Of a stretch of 44,424 bases of DNA, positions 1 through 8,899 are shown piece by piece (position 1 is the first letter of the stretch; each line of letters opens with the position of its first letter). This DNA comes from Burkholderiales bacterium (GTDB lineage: Bacteria; Pseudomonadota; Gammaproteobacteria; Burkholderiales; Burkholderiaceae_C). The notes below the pieces were generated by a model that did not search any database, had not been told where the DNA came from, and saw only the letters and a list, made by a program, of their open reading frames with translations. Location of the stretch: positions 1-44,424 of the forward strand of contig JAEKKH010000148.1 in NCBI GenBank assembly GCA_019510465.1, written 5' to 3'. A program made the position numbers and the translations under genes.

Positions 1-1458
1 AGGCCGGTCGACCGCTTCTTCGACCTGTCCGTGGGCGCCGACTTTCCCGGCACCACCGGCCGCCCGGAGAACCTGGCGCAGCTCAAGACCGCCGTGGACG
101 AACTGGGCTTCCGCTACGTTCGCTTCCACGACATCTTCCACGACGCCCTGGGCACCGTGCGCCAGGTCGATGGCCATCTCACGTACGACTTCCGCGGCAT
201 CGACAAGCTCTACGACAACCTGCTCGCGCGCGGCATCAAGCCCTTCGTCGAGCTCGGTTTCACGCCGTCGGCGATGAAGACCTCCGACCAGACCGTCTTC
301 TACTGGAAGGGCAACAGCTCGCGCCCGCAGCCCGGGCCGTGGGCCGAGCTGGTCGAGGCCTTCGCCCGCCACGTGATCCAGCGCTACGGTGATGCCGAAG
401 TGCACCAATGGCTGTTCGAGTTCTGGAACGAACCCAACCTGTCCGGCTTCTTCGAGGGCGCCGACCCGAAGGCCTATTTCGACCTGTATGCGCTGACGGC
501 GCGCACGCTCAAGCGCGTCGACCCGGCGCTCAGGATCGGCGGCCCCGCCACGGCGGGCGCGGCCTGGGTGCCCGAATTCCTGGCCTACGCCAAGTCCAAC
601 GACGTGCCGGTCGACTTCGTCACCACCCACACCTACGGCGTGACCGAGGGCTTCTTCGACGAATTCGGCAAATCCGACCGCATCCTGGCGATCGACCCGA
701 ACTCGATCGTCGGCGACGTCCGCCGCAACCGGCAGGAAATCGAGGCCTCGGCCTTCCCCGGCCTCCCGCTGTACGTCACCGAGTGGAGCACCAGCTACAG
801 CCCGCGCGACAAGGTGCACGACAGCTACATCACCGCGCCGTGGATCCTGACCAAGCTGCGCGCCACGCGCGGCTACGCGCAGGCGATGAGCTACTGGACC
901 TACAGCGACCTGTTCGAGGAGCCGGGCCCGCCCGACGCCCCGTTCCACGGCGGCTTCGGGCTGATGACGCGCGAAGGCCTGCGCAAGCCGGCCTGGTTCG
1001 CCTACAAGTACCTGCACGCGCTGCGCGGCAGCGAGATCCCGAGCACCGACGACAAGGTGCTGGCCGCGGTCGACGGCGACCGCATGGCCGTCGTGGCCTG
1101 GGACTGGCAGCACCCCGACCAGAAGGGCCGCAGCAACAGCATCTTCTTCGGCAAGCCGGTGCCCAACGGCCCCGCGGCGCCGGTCAAGCTGGCGCTGCGC
1201 AACCTCAAGCCGGGGGCCTACCGGCTCGAGCTGCGCCGCGTCGGCTACAAGGTCAACGACGCGCACACCGCCTACCTGGAGATGGGCTCGCCCAAGCAGC
1301 TCGACGCCGCGCAACTGGCCAAGCTGCAGTCGCTGACGCAGGACCGGCCGCAAGTGCAGCGCATCGTCAACGTGCGCCGCAACGGGACACTGGACTACAC
1401 CGTGCCGATGCACAGCAACGACATCACGCTGCTGACGCTGGAGCCCGCGAAGCCCTGA
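1..1458 (+). CDS. GH39-family glycoside hydrolase (beta-xylosidase-like), 5' partial
   Basis: The reading frame is open from the first base, and residues before the GTG at 31 (RPVDRFFDLSVGADFPG) already look like GH39 fold, so the true start lies upstream. The remaining 485 residues form a (beta/alpha)8 glycosidase followed by a beta-rich C-terminal domain. The acid/base Glu is in WNEPN (codon 430-432) and the likely nucleophile in VTEWS (codon 781-783), both classic GH39 positions. GH39 enzymes release xylose, arabinose or related residues from the non-reducing end of plant oligosaccharides. The exact substrate cannot be read from sequence. It sits beside an L-galactose-type catabolic operon, so supply of sugar to that route is possible but unproven. 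Whether a signal peptide exists is unknown because the N-terminus is outside the window. Confidence 0.85.
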   Translation, partial: RPVDRFFDLSVGADFPGTTGRPENLAQLKTAVDELGFRYVRFHDIFHDALGTVRQVDGHLTYDFRGIDKLYDNLLARGIKPFVELGFTPSAMKTSDQTVFYWKGNSSRPQPGPWAELVEAFARHVIQRYGDAEVHQWLFEFWNEPNLSGFFEGADPKAYFDLYALTARTLKRVDPALRIGGPATAGAAWVPEFLAYAKSNDVPVDFVTTHTYGVTEGFFDEFGKSDRILAIDPNSIVGDVRRNRQEIEASAFPGLPLYVTEWSTSYSPRDKVHDSYITAPWILTKLRATRGYAQAMSYWTYSDLFEEPGPPDAPFHGGFGLMTREGLRKPAWFAYKYLHALRGSEIPSTDDKVLAAVDGDRMAVVAWDWQHPDQKGRSNSIFFGKPVPNGPAAPVKLALRNLKPGAYRLELRRVGYKVNDAHTAYLEMGSPKQLDAAQLAKLQSLTQDRPQVQRIVNVRRNGTLDYTVPMHSNDITLLTLEPAKP

Positions 1459-1491
1459 CCGGCCCCGGTCCGTCGCTCGCGGCGGGGCCGG
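1459..1491. terminator. GC-rich hairpin between convergent genes
   Basis: Positions 1459-1467 (CCGGCCCCG) are perfectly complementary to 1483-1491 (CGGGGCCGG) with a 15-nt loop. The hairpin begins directly after the GH39 stop codon and lies between it and the convergent GntR-type regulator, so it could end transcription from both sides. No T-tract follows, so terminator function is inferred from position and stability. Confidence 0.5.
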
Positions 1492-1531
1492 GTCGATGGC
1501 GCAGCCAGGCCCGGCGGTCAGGCCGCGCGCT

Positions 1532-2260
1532 TCATGGCCGCTCCTTGAAGGGCTCGATGGAGGCGGCCGGCTCGCTCACCCAGCGTTCCTCGGAGGCGCG
1601 CAGGTGCGTGAACATCGCCGCCGTCGCGGCCTGCGGATCGCGCGCCTCGAGGGCGCGATAGATGCGTTCGTGTTCAGCGAGCGCGACGGTCCAGGTCTGC
1701 ACCGTCTCGGCGTGGACGCTCATGCGCGAGGAGATCGGGCTGTGGCGGCCGTCGAACAGCTCGCCCACCATGCGCACGAGCACCGTGTTGCCCGCCAGTT
1801 CGGCGATGCCCAGGTGGAAGCGGCGGTCGGCTTCGACGGGCATGCGGCCGCGCGCATGCTCGCGCTTCATCGCGGCCAGGCTGTCGCCGACGCGATCGAG
1901 GCCGGCGCGCGTCACCCGCGCCGCGGCCAGCGCGACGACGGCGCCCTCGAGCGTGGCACGCGCCTGCATGAGCTCCGTCGGGCTCTCGCCGAGGGCCGGC
2001 GTGCGGCGCTCCGCCGTGACGGGCGGCGCACAGACATAGACCCCGGAACCCATGCGGATCTCGATCCGCCCGTCGATCTCCAGCGCGATCAGCGCCTCCC
2101 GCAGCGACGGACGCGACACCCCCAGCTGCAGCGCCAGCTCGCGCTCGGGCGGCAGGCGCGAACCGAGTTCGTACTGCCCTTCGAGGATGACGCTGCGGAT
2201 GCGATCGGCCACCTGCTGGTAGAGGCGGCGAGAGTCGGCCGGCTTGGTCGTGGCGGTCAT
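1532..2260 (-). CDS. FadR/GntR-family transcriptional regulator with FCD domain
   Basis: 242 residues. Residues 12-78 are a GntR winged helix (LPPERELALQLGVSRPSLRE). The rest is an alpha-helical FCD ligand domain, with the usual metal/ligand residues in EADRRFHLGIAELAGN and HERIYRALEARD. Proteins of this type usually repress sugar-acid catabolic operons and are released by a pathway acid. It is divergent from the ABC transporter/uxaAB-type operon. The 210-bp gap holds repeated FadR-like palindromes (2403-2414, 2432-2443, 2446-2457), which makes it the obvious regulator of that operon. The effector is inferred to be an L-galactonate, tagaturonate or altronate-type acid; this is not proven. The ATG at 2260 is the only reasonable start. 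Confidence 0.9.
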   Translation of the reverse strand: MTATTKPADSRRLYQQVADRIRSVILEGQYELGSRLPPERELALQLGVSRPSLREALIALEIDGRIEIRMGSGVYVCAPPVTAERRTPALGESPTELMQARATLEGAVVALAAARVTRAGLDRVGDSLAAMKREHARGRMPVEADRRFHLGIAELAGNTVLVRMVGELFDGRHSPISSRMSVHAETVQTWTVALAEHERIYRALEARDPQAATAAMFTHLRASEERWVSEPAASIEPFKERP

Positions 2261-2402
2261 GGGGGCTCCGGACGGGGACGAACCATCGGGCTGCCCGGCT
2301 GTGGCCTGACCACCCGCCGACGCGATGCGATCGACCGGCCCGAAGCTGCCCGTCGCCCGCAGTCTCGCTCATGGCGGCGAGCAGGGCGTTTCGGGTTTCT
2401 AC

Positions 2403-2457
2403 TGGTCAGGCCAAATTCAAAACATGGCAAATTGGCATGACCACTTTGGACTGACCG
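2403..2457. promoter_or_regulatory. Three FadR-like operator copies in divergent promoter
   Basis: TGGTCAGGCCAA at 2403-2414 (bottom strand TTGGCCTGACCA) and TTGGCATGACCA at 2432-2443 form a large inverted repeat with one mismatch in 12. A third, weaker copy TTGGACTGACCG lies at 2446-2457, just before the ABC ATPase start. Each copy has the TTGG..(T)GACCA architecture typical of FadR-subfamily GntR operators. The first two centres are 29 bp apart, close to three helical turns. The adjacent GntR/FCD regulator is the natural ligand. No convincing -35/-10 pair was recognised. Confidence 0.65.
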
Positions 2458-2470
2458 ATCTCCGTCGCCC

Positions 2471-4021
2471 ATGACTTCGCCGAACGACGCCGTGCCGCCC
2501 CTGCTCTGCCTGAGCGGCGTGACCAAGCGCTTCTTCAATGTCGTCGCCCTGGAAGGCGTGAGCTTCGACGTCCGCCGCGGCGAGGTGCATGCGGTGTGCG
2601 GCGAGAACGGCGCCGGCAAGTCGACGCTGATGAAGGTCATGAGCGGCGTGTATGCGCCCGATGAAGGGACGCTGAGCCTGGACGGCGCGCCGCTGTGCTT
2701 CGCCTCGCCGCGCGAGGCGCAGGCGCACGGCATCGCGATGATCCACCAGGAACTGAACCTGGTGCCCCACCTGAGCGTCGCCGAGAACATCTACCTGGGC
2801 CGCGAGCCGCTGCGCGGGTGGCTGGTGGACCGGCGCAAGCTGCGCGCCGATGCGCAGGCCTGCCTCGACCAGCTGGGCGTCTCGATCGCGCCGGACGCGC
2901 TCGTCTCGGGGCTGTCGGTGGCCCAGCAGCAGATGGTGGAGATCGCCAAGGCGTTGTCGATGCGGGCGCGCCTGCTCATCATGGACGAGCCCACCTCCTC
3001 GCTGACGGATGCCGAGACGACGCAGCTGTTTCGCGTCATCCACGAGCTCAAGCGCGCCGGCTCGGGCATCGTCTACATCTCGCACCGCCTCGACGAACTC
3101 GAGGGGCTGGTCGACCGCGTCACCGTGCTGCGCGACGGCCGCTACATCGCCACGAAACCGTTTTCCGAGACGTCGGTGGCCGAGATCGTCGCGCTCATGG
3201 TCGGCCGCACGCTCGACGAGAAGTTCCCGCCGCGCCGCCGTCGCCCGACATCGGAAACCTTGCTCCAGGTGCGCGGGCTGCGCCGCGAGGGCGCGTTCGG
3301 GCCGGTCGACTTCGATCTGCGGCGCGGGGAGATCCTCGGCTTCGCGGGGCTGGTGGGCGCCGGCCGAACGGAGGTGGCGCGCGCCGTCTTCGGCGCCGAT
3401 CCGCTCGATGGCGGCCGCATCGAGCTGGCCGGCCGTCCACTCACCGTCCGCTCGCCGATCGACGCCATCCGCGAGGGCGTCGCCTACCTGTCGGAAGACC
3501 GCAAGGCGCACGGACTGGCGGTGAAGATGTCGGTCGCGCAGAACATCACGCTCGCCAACACGGCGGCAGTGACCGACCGGCGCGGCCTGATCCGCGCCGG
3601 CAAGGAACTCGCGGTCGCGCGCCGCTACATCGAGCAGCTGGGCATCCGCACGCCGTCGCCCGACCAGGTCGCCCGGCTGCTGTCCGGCGGCAACCAGCAG
3701 AAGGTCGTCATCGCCAAGTGGCTGTTCCGCGAGTCGCGCGTGCTGTTCTTCGACGAGCCCACGCGCGGGATCGACGTCGGCGCCAAGGTCGCGATCTACG
3801 AACTGCTGGACCAGCTCGCCGGGGCGGGCATCGGCGTGGTGCTGATCAGCTCGGAGCTGCCCGAGATCCTCGGCATGACGGACCGCGTCGCCGTCTTCCA
3901 CGGTGGCCGCATCACCAAGGTGCTGGACACGCTCGCCACCTCGCAGGAGGAGATCATGCATTTCGCCTCGGCGTGTCCGCCACAGGCCGCCGCGCCGCAA
4001 GAGGAGCTGCTCGCCTCATGA
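2471..4021 (+). CDS. Sugar ABC transporter ATP-binding protein (RbsA/MglA type)
   Basis: 516 residues with two fused nucleotide-binding domains, as in RbsA, MglA and AraG. The first has Walker A GENGAGKST (residues 44-52), a signature-like SVAQQQ and Walker B LLIMDEPTSSL. The second has a degenerate P-loop (GLVGAGRTE), the signature LSGGNQQK and Walker B LFFDEPTRGID. It powers uptake of a monosaccharide. It is first gene of the operon and overlaps the permease gene by 4 bp (ATGA at 4018-4021). No strong Shine-Dalgarno precedes the ATG at 2471; that start is chosen because the N-terminus then aligns with the family. Downstream enzymes suggest L-galactose or a related aldose as cargo. Confidence 0.93.
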   Translation: MTSPNDAVPPLLCLSGVTKRFFNVVALEGVSFDVRRGEVHAVCGENGAGKSTLMKVMSGVYAPDEGTLSLDGAPLCFASPREAQAHGIAMIHQELNLVPHLSVAENIYLGREPLRGWLVDRRKLRADAQACLDQLGVSIAPDALVSGLSVAQQQMVEIAKALSMRARLLIMDEPTSSLTDAETTQLFRVIHELKRAGSGIVYISHRLDELEGLVDRVTVLRDGRYIATKPFSETSVAEIVALMVGRTLDEKFPPRRRRPTSETLLQVRGLRREGAFGPVDFDLRRGEILGFAGLVGAGRTEVARAVFGADPLDGGRIELAGRPLTVRSPIDAIREGVAYLSEDRKAHGLAVKMSVAQNITLANTAAVTDRRGLIRAGKELAVARRYIEQLGIRTPSPDQVARLLSGGNQQKVVIAKWLFRESRVLFFDEPTRGIDVGAKVAIYELLDQLAGAGIGVVLISSELPEILGMTDRVAVFHGGRITKVLDTLATSQEEIMHFASACPPQAAAPQEELLAS

Positions 4022-5001
4022 ACGAACGCCAGAAGGATCTCGTCCAGAAGTTCGCCGCGCTCGGCGGCCTGTTCGTCCTGGTGACGGTCTTCTCCCTTGC
4101 CAGCCCGGCGTTCTTCAGCGTCGGCAACGGCATGACCGTCGCGCTGCAGGTGACCTCGATCGCCTATCTGGGCATCGGCGCGACCTGCGTGATCATCACC
4201 GGCGGCATCGACCTGTCGGTGGGTTCGATCCTCGCCCTGGCCGGCGTCGTCGCGGCGCTGGCCGTGCGCGGCGGCGTCAACGTGCCGCTCGCCATGCTGC
4301 TGGGGCTGCTGACGGGCGTCGGCTGCGGGCTCGTCAACGGGCTGTGCGTGACGCTGATGCGCCTGCCGCCCTTCATCGCGACGCTGGCCATGATGCTGGT
4401 CGCGCGCGGCGTCGCGCTGCAGATCACGGATGCCAAGGCCGTCGGCGGCCTGGGCGAGCAGTTCGCGGCACTCGGCAACGGCTCGCTGTGGCGAGTCGTG
4501 CGCATCGGCGCCGACGGCTTTCCCGACGTCGTCTTTCCGGGCATCCCGTACCCCGTGCTGCTGATGATCGCGCTCGCGCTCGCGACCGGGCTGATGCTCA
4601 GGCGCAGCCGGCTCGGGCGCCACCTCTACGCGGTCGGCTCCAACGCCGAGGCGGCGCGGCTCTCGGGCATCGACGTGCGCCGCGTCACGCTCTTCGCCTA
4701 TGTGCTTTCCGGCGCGCTCGCCGGCCTGACCGGGTGCGTGCTGATGTCGCGCCTCGTGACCGCCCAGCCCAGCGAGGGCGTGATGTACGAGCTCGACGCC
4801 ATCGCGGCCGCGGTGATCGGCGGCACCTCGCTGACCGGCGGCATCGGCACGGTCTCGGGCACGCTGATCGGCGCATTCGTCATCGGCATCCTGCGCAACG
4901 GCTTGAACATGACGGGGGTCTCCGCCTTCGTCCAGCAGATCATCATCGGCCTGGTCATCCTGGTCACTGTCTGGATCGACCAGTTGCGCAATCGACGATG
5001 A
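4018..5001 (+). CDS. Sugar ABC transporter permease (RbsC type)
   Basis: 327 residues, strongly hydrophobic, with about eight to ten membrane segments. It carries the family motif GGIDLSVGSILALAG (near residue 62) and the cytoplasmic loop YAVGSNAEAARLSGID that contacts the ATPase. The start overlaps the ATPase stop (ATGA), so the two are translationally coupled. Together with the ATPase and the periplasmic binding protein it forms an inner-membrane importer of the CUT2 class. CUT2 systems carry single sugars, which fits a catabolic operon starting from a free aldose. Confidence 0.93.
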   Translation: MNERQKDLVQKFAALGGLFVLVTVFSLASPAFFSVGNGMTVALQVTSIAYLGIGATCVIITGGIDLSVGSILALAGVVAALAVRGGVNVPLAMLLGLLTGVGCGLVNGLCVTLMRLPPFIATLAMMLVARGVALQITDAKAVGGLGEQFAALGNGSLWRVVRIGADGFPDVVFPGIPYPVLLMIALALATGLMLRRSRLGRHLYAVGSNAEAARLSGIDVRRVTLFAYVLSGALAGLTGCVLMSRLVTAQPSEGVMYELDAIAAAVIGGTSLTGGIGTVSGTLIGAFVIGILRNGLNMTGVSAFVQQIIIGLVILVTVWIDQLRNRR

Positions 5002-5068
5002 AGCGCGGCGGGGCGTTTCTCCCGCGGACCCTCGAGACAAGGTTCTCCACTTCCAAGAAGGACATGCC

Positions 5069-6013
5069 ATGAAAAGACTCTTCCACGCAGTGCTCGCCTC
5101 CGCCCTCGCGCTCGCAGGGGCCGTGGCCTCGGCGGCCGACAAGGAGATCGCCGTCATCGTCAAGACCGCCAATTCGGACTTCTGGCAGAACGTTCGCAAG
5201 GGGGCGACCCAGGCCGCCTCGGAACTCAAGGGCTACACCAGCAGCTTCCAGGGCGCCGCATCGGACACGGATCTGGCCGGCCAGGTGGCGCTGGTCGAGA
5301 ACGCCGTCAACCGCAAGGTCGCCGCGATCGTGCTGGCACCGTCCGATCCGGAAGCGCTGATCCCGGCGATCAAGAAGGCCTGGGAAGCGCACATCCCCGT
5401 GATCCTGATCGACTCGGCCGCGGCCGACAGCGGCAAGGACTACTACCAGTCCTTCCTGGCGACCGACAACAACAAGGCCGGCGAGCTGTGTGCCCAGGCG
5501 CTGATCGACAAGGTCGGCACCACCGGCAAGATCGCGATCATGTCCTACACCGCGGGTTCGGGCTCGGAGATCGGGCGGGTGGGCGGCTTCCGCAAGTACA
5601 TCGAGACCCACTCCAAGCTGCAGATCGTCGGGCCGTTCTACTCGAACTCCCAGATGGGCACCGCGCTCAACCAGACCACCGACGTGATCGCCGCCAACCC
5701 GGACCTGAAGGGCATCTTCGGCGCCAACGAACCCACCGCCATCGGCATGGGACGCGCGCTGGTGCAGTCCGGCAAGGCCGGCAAGGTGGTCGCCATCGGC
5801 TTCGACGGCAATGCCGACCTGCAGGGCTTCGTCAAGGACGGCACGATCTCGGCGATCGCGGTGCAGAGCGCGTACCAGATGGGGGCCCTCGGCGTGAAGA
5901 CCGCCGTGGACGTCCTGGACAAGAAGCCGGTGCCCAAGTTCCGCGACACGGGCGTCGTGATGGTCACCAAGACCAACATCGACACGCCGGCGGCCAAGAA
6001 CGTCCTGTACTGA
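5069..6013 (+). CDS. Periplasmic sugar-binding protein of ABC importer (RbsB type)
   Basis: 314 residues. Residues 1-22 form a Sec signal peptide with an ASA cleavage site, followed by a two-lobed type I periplasmic binding fold (KEIAVIVKTANSDFWQNV at the mature start, VVAIGFDGNADLQGFV near residue 240). It captures the sugar in the periplasm and delivers it to the permease. An AGAAGG-like Shine-Dalgarno lies 6-7 bases before the ATG at 5069. The 67-base gap after the permease is the largest in the operon's transporter part. Specificity cannot be read directly; the downstream enzymes suggest an L-galactose-like ligand. Confidence 0.92.
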   Translation: MKRLFHAVLASALALAGAVASAADKEIAVIVKTANSDFWQNVRKGATQAASELKGYTSSFQGAASDTDLAGQVALVENAVNRKVAAIVLAPSDPEALIPAIKKAWEAHIPVILIDSAAADSGKDYYQSFLATDNNKAGELCAQALIDKVGTTGKIAIMSYTAGSGSEIGRVGGFRKYIETHSKLQIVGPFYSNSQMGTALNQTTDVIAANPDLKGIFGANEPTAIGMGRALVQSGKAGKVVAIGFDGNADLQGFVKDGTISAIAVQSAYQMGALGVKTAVDVLDKKPVPKFRDTGVVMVTKTNIDTPAAKNVLY

Positions 6014-6022
6014 ACTGAAGCG

Positions 6023-7045
6023 ATGAAAGCCGCCGATCGCCGCACGGTCGCCGAGGGTCGCCTGCGCCTGACGGCCCTCGGCGTGGGCGCCGCGGCGCTG
6101 GCGGGCCTGTACGCGCCCGTCGACGCCCGGGCGGCGGCGGACACGCTGGCCGCCGCCTGGGATGCCGGCCTGCGCTACGTCGACACGGCGCCCTTCTACG
6201 GCTACACGCTCGGCGAGCATCGCGTGGGCGCGTTCCTGCAGGCGCAGCCGCGCGACGATTTCACGATCAGCACCAAGGTCGGACGGCTGATGCGGCCCGA
6301 CGCGTCCGTGCGCGCGGGCAGCGACGGCTGGGCCCGGCCGCTGCCGTTCCGGCCCGGGTTCGACTATCGCCACGATGCCATCCTGCGCTCCGTCGAGGAC
6401 AGCCTGCAGCGCCTCGGCCTGGATCGCGTCGACCTGCTGTTGGTCCATGACATCGGACGGACGACGCATGGCGCCGCGCACCAGGCGCATTGGGAGGCCC
6501 TGACGCGAGGCGGCGGGTTCCGGGCCCTGGAGACGCTGCGCCGCGACGGCCGGGTGGCGGCGATCGGGCTGGGCGTCAACGAATGGCAGGTGATGCGGGA
6601 CGCCATGCAGGAATGCGAGCTCGATTGCAGCCTCCTGGCGGGCCGCTACACGCTGCTGGAGCAGGGCAGCCTGCCTTTCCTCGACGAGTGCGCGCGGCGC
6701 GGCCATGCGATCGTCGTGGGCGGGCCGTTCAACTCGGGGCTGCTCGCCGGGCAGGCCAAGTTCGACTACGCGGATGCGCCGCCCGAGCTCCTGAGGCGCG
6801 CCGCCGACCTGCGCGCCGCCTGTGCCGAATTCGACGTGCCGCTGCAAGCCGCGGCGTTGCAGTTCCCCCTCGGCCATCCCGCCGTGGCCTGCGTGCTCTC
6901 GGGCATGCGCTCGCCGGCGCAGGTGCGCGAGAACGTCGCCTGGTTCGAGCGGCCCATCCCTGGCGGACTGTGGCAGGCGCTGCGCGACCGCGGGCTCCTG
7001 GACGGCGCCGCCCCCTGTCCGCACGAACGCGAGGCCCGGCCATGA
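6023..7045 (+). CDS. Aldo/keto reductase, probable L-galactose/L-fucose 1-dehydrogenase
   Basis: 340 residues, an AKR (beta/alpha)8 barrel. The catalytic tetrad is visible as Asp54, Tyr59, Lys85 and His142 (VDTAPFYG, ISTKVG, LLLVHDIG). The sequence resembles the D-threo-aldose 1-dehydrogenase/L-fucose dehydrogenase/plant L-galactose dehydrogenase branch, which oxidises C1 of a sugar to an aldonolactone with NAD(P)+. It starts 9 bases after the binding-protein gene and overlaps the lactonase gene by 4 bases, so substrate and product order match gene order. L-galactose is preferred over L-fucose because the later genes include UxaB/UxaA-type enzymes and no fuconate dehydratase. Confidence 0.85.
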   Translation: MKAADRRTVAEGRLRLTALGVGAAALAGLYAPVDARAAADTLAAAWDAGLRYVDTAPFYGYTLGEHRVGAFLQAQPRDDFTISTKVGRLMRPDASVRAGSDGWARPLPFRPGFDYRHDAILRSVEDSLQRLGLDRVDLLLVHDIGRTTHGAAHQAHWEALTRGGGFRALETLRRDGRVAAIGLGVNEWQVMRDAMQECELDCSLLAGRYTLLEQGSLPFLDECARRGHAIVVGGPFNSGLLAGQAKFDYADAPPELLRRAADLRAACAEFDVPLQAAALQFPLGHPAVACVLSGMRSPAQVRENVAWFERPIPGGLWQALRDRGLLDGAAPCPHEREARP

Positions 7046-7878
7046 GGATCGACGCGCACCAGCACTTCTGGCGACTGGCCGACCGCGCGGGCGCCTGGCC
7101 GCCGCCGACGCTCGCGGCCATCCATCGCGATTTCTCGCCGCAGGACCTGGCCCCCCTGCTGCAGGCCAGCGGCATCGACGGCAGCGTCGTCGTGCAGTCG
7201 CTCCCGAGCCTGGCCGAAACGCGCCAGCTCCTGGCGCAGGCGCGCTCGACGAGCTTCGTCCGCGGGGTCGTCGGCTGGGTCGACATGAAGGCGCCGGACG
7301 CCGCCGACACGATCGCGACGCTCGCCCGCGACCCGCTGCTGAAGGGCCTGCGGCCGATGCTGCAGGACCTGGAGGACGACGAGTGGATCGTCGATCCGGC
7401 CACCATTCCCGCGGCAGAGGCGATGGCGCGCCACGGCCTCGTGTTCGACGCCCTGGTGCTGCCGCGGCACCTGCGCGCGCTGCGGGCGTTCGCCACGCGT
7501 CATCCGCAGCTGGTCGTCGTCGTCGACCATGCCGCCAAGCCACCGATCGCGCGCGGCCAGATGCAGCCATGGCACGACAACCTGACAAGCCTGGCCGCGC
7601 TCCCGCAGGTGCACTGCAAGGTCTCGGGCCTGCTCACCGAAGCCGGCGAGCGCACGCGCGTCGAGGACCTGCTTCCCTACATGCAGGCGCTGTGGACGGC
7701 GTTCGGCCCGTCGCGCCTGCTGTGGGGCAGCGACTGGCCCGTGCTGCGACTGGCCGGCGACTATGCCGGCTGGCTCGCCACCACGGCGGCCCTGCTCGCG
7801 GCCGTGCAGCCGCCGGCCAGCGCGGCCGAGAGCGCCGCCATCCTGGGCACCAACGCCGCCACCCTCTACCGGCTCTGA
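7042..7878 (+). CDS. Amidohydrolase-family aldonolactonase (COG3618)
   Basis: 278 residues. The metal-binding HxH motif is at residues 6-8 (IDAHQHFW), a later His163 is in VVDHAAKPPI, and the catalytic Asp231 is in LLWGSDWPV. This is the pattern of COG3618 lactonases such as L-fucono-1,5-lactonase, L-rhamnonolactonase and 4-sulfomuconolactone hydrolase. It would hydrolyse the lactone made by the preceding dehydrogenase to the open aldonate (L-galactonate in the proposed route). Its ATG lies in the ATGA overlap with the preceding stop (7042-7045). The next gene follows after 10 bases. Confidence 0.87.
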   Translation: MRIDAHQHFWRLADRAGAWPPPTLAAIHRDFSPQDLAPLLQASGIDGSVVVQSLPSLAETRQLLAQARSTSFVRGVVGWVDMKAPDAADTIATLARDPLLKGLRPMLQDLEDDEWIVDPATIPAAEAMARHGLVFDALVLPRHLRALRAFATRHPQLVVVVDHAAKPPIARGQMQPWHDNLTSLAALPQVHCKVSGLLTEAGERTRVEDLLPYMQALWTAFGPSRLLWGSDWPVLRLAGDYAGWLATTAALLAAVQPPASAAESAAILGTNAATLYRL

Positions 7879-7888
7879 GCCTCACGCC

Positions 7889-8899
7889 ATGCTGACCGTC
7901 CTCTGCGAAACCCCCGGCAAGCTCGTCGTCGAACAACGCCCGCGCCCGCTGCGCCAACCCGGCGACGTCCTGCTGCGCGTGCGGCGCGTCGGCGTCTGCG
8001 GCACCGACCTGCACATCTTCACCGGCCGGCAGCCCTTCCTGGCCTATCCGCGCGTGATGGGCCACGAGCTCTCGGGCATCGTCGAGGAGGCCGATCCCGG
8101 CAGCGGCCTGGTGCCCGGAGACGCCGTCTACGTGATGCCCTACCTGTCCTGCGGCCGATGCATCGCCTGCCGGCAGGGCAAGACCAACTGCTGCACGGCC
8201 ATCCAGGTCCTGGGCGTGCATCGAGACGGGGCGATGACCGAGTTCCTCGCCGTTCCCGCGCCGTTCGTCCACAAGGCCGAAGGCATCACCCTGGACCAGG
8301 CCGCGATGCTCGAATTCCTCGCCATCGGCGCGCATGCCGTCGCCCGCGGGGAGGTCGCCGCCGGCCAGCGCGTGCTCGTCGCCGGCGCCGGGCCGATCGG
8401 CCTGGCGGTCATGCTGTTCGCGGTCCGGCGCGGCGCGCGCGTGGTCGCGCTCGATGGCCGGCGCGACCGCCTGGACGTCGCCTGCGCGCACCTGGGCGTC
8501 GAGGCCGCGGTCGACGCCGGCCCGGACGCCGCGCAGGAGCTGGCGCGCCTGAGCGATGGCGAGTTCTTCGACGTCGTCTTCGACGCCACCGGCAATCCGC
8601 AGGCGATGGAGCGCGGCTTCAGCTTCATCGCGCACGGGGGCCGCTACGTCCTCGTCTCCATCGTGCAAGGCAACATCAGCTTTTCCGACCCGGAATTCCA
8701 CAAGCGCGAAGCGACCCTGCTGAGCAGCCGCAACGCCACCATGGCCGATTTCGAGACCGTGCTCGCCGCCATGCGCGCCGGCGACGTGCCCGTCGCGGCC
8801 CTGGCGACGCATCGTCTCCAGCTCGCCGACCTGCCGCGCGACTTCGCCGGGCTGCTGGATCCGGACCAGCACGTCATCAAGGCGATCGTCGAATGCTGA
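7889..8899 (+). CDS. Zinc alcohol dehydrogenase, probable L-galactonate 5-dehydrogenase
   Basis: 336 residues of the medium-chain zinc dehydrogenase family. Catalytic zinc ligands are Cys37 (GVCGTDLH), His59-Glu60 (MGHE) and Glu142. The structural zinc lobe has Cys88, Cys91, Cys94 and Cys102. The Rossmann motif is GAGPIGL near 167. The relatives expected in such a context are RspB and LgoD (YjjN), of which LgoD oxidises L-galactonate at C5 to D-tagaturonate. The next gene encodes a tagaturonate reductase-like enzyme, which supports that reaction. Other sugar-acid or polyol substrates cannot be excluded. Confidence 0.82.
   Translation: MLTVLCETPGKLVVEQRPRPLRQPGDVLLRVRRVGVCGTDLHIFTGRQPFLAYPRVMGHELSGIVEEADPGSGLVPGDAVYVMPYLSCGRCIACRQGKTNCCTAIQVLGVHRDGAMTEFLAVPAPFVHKAEGITLDQAAMLEFLAIGAHAVARGEVAAGQRVLVAGAGPIGLAVMLFAVRRGARVVALDGRRDRLDVACAHLGVEAAVDAGPDAAQELARLSDGEFFDVVFDATGNPQAMERGFSFIAHGGRYVLVSIVQGNISFSDPEFHKREATLLSSRNATMADFETVLAAMRAGDVPVAALATHRLQLADLPRDFAGLLDPDQHVIKAIVEC

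Noticed and set aside
4964-7588. Very long minus-strand open frame opposite the binding-protein, AKR and lactonase genes
   Set aside because: Its translation is Arg/Ala/Gly-rich with no domain motifs, while the plus strand encodes three clear enzymes. It is a GC-bias shadow.
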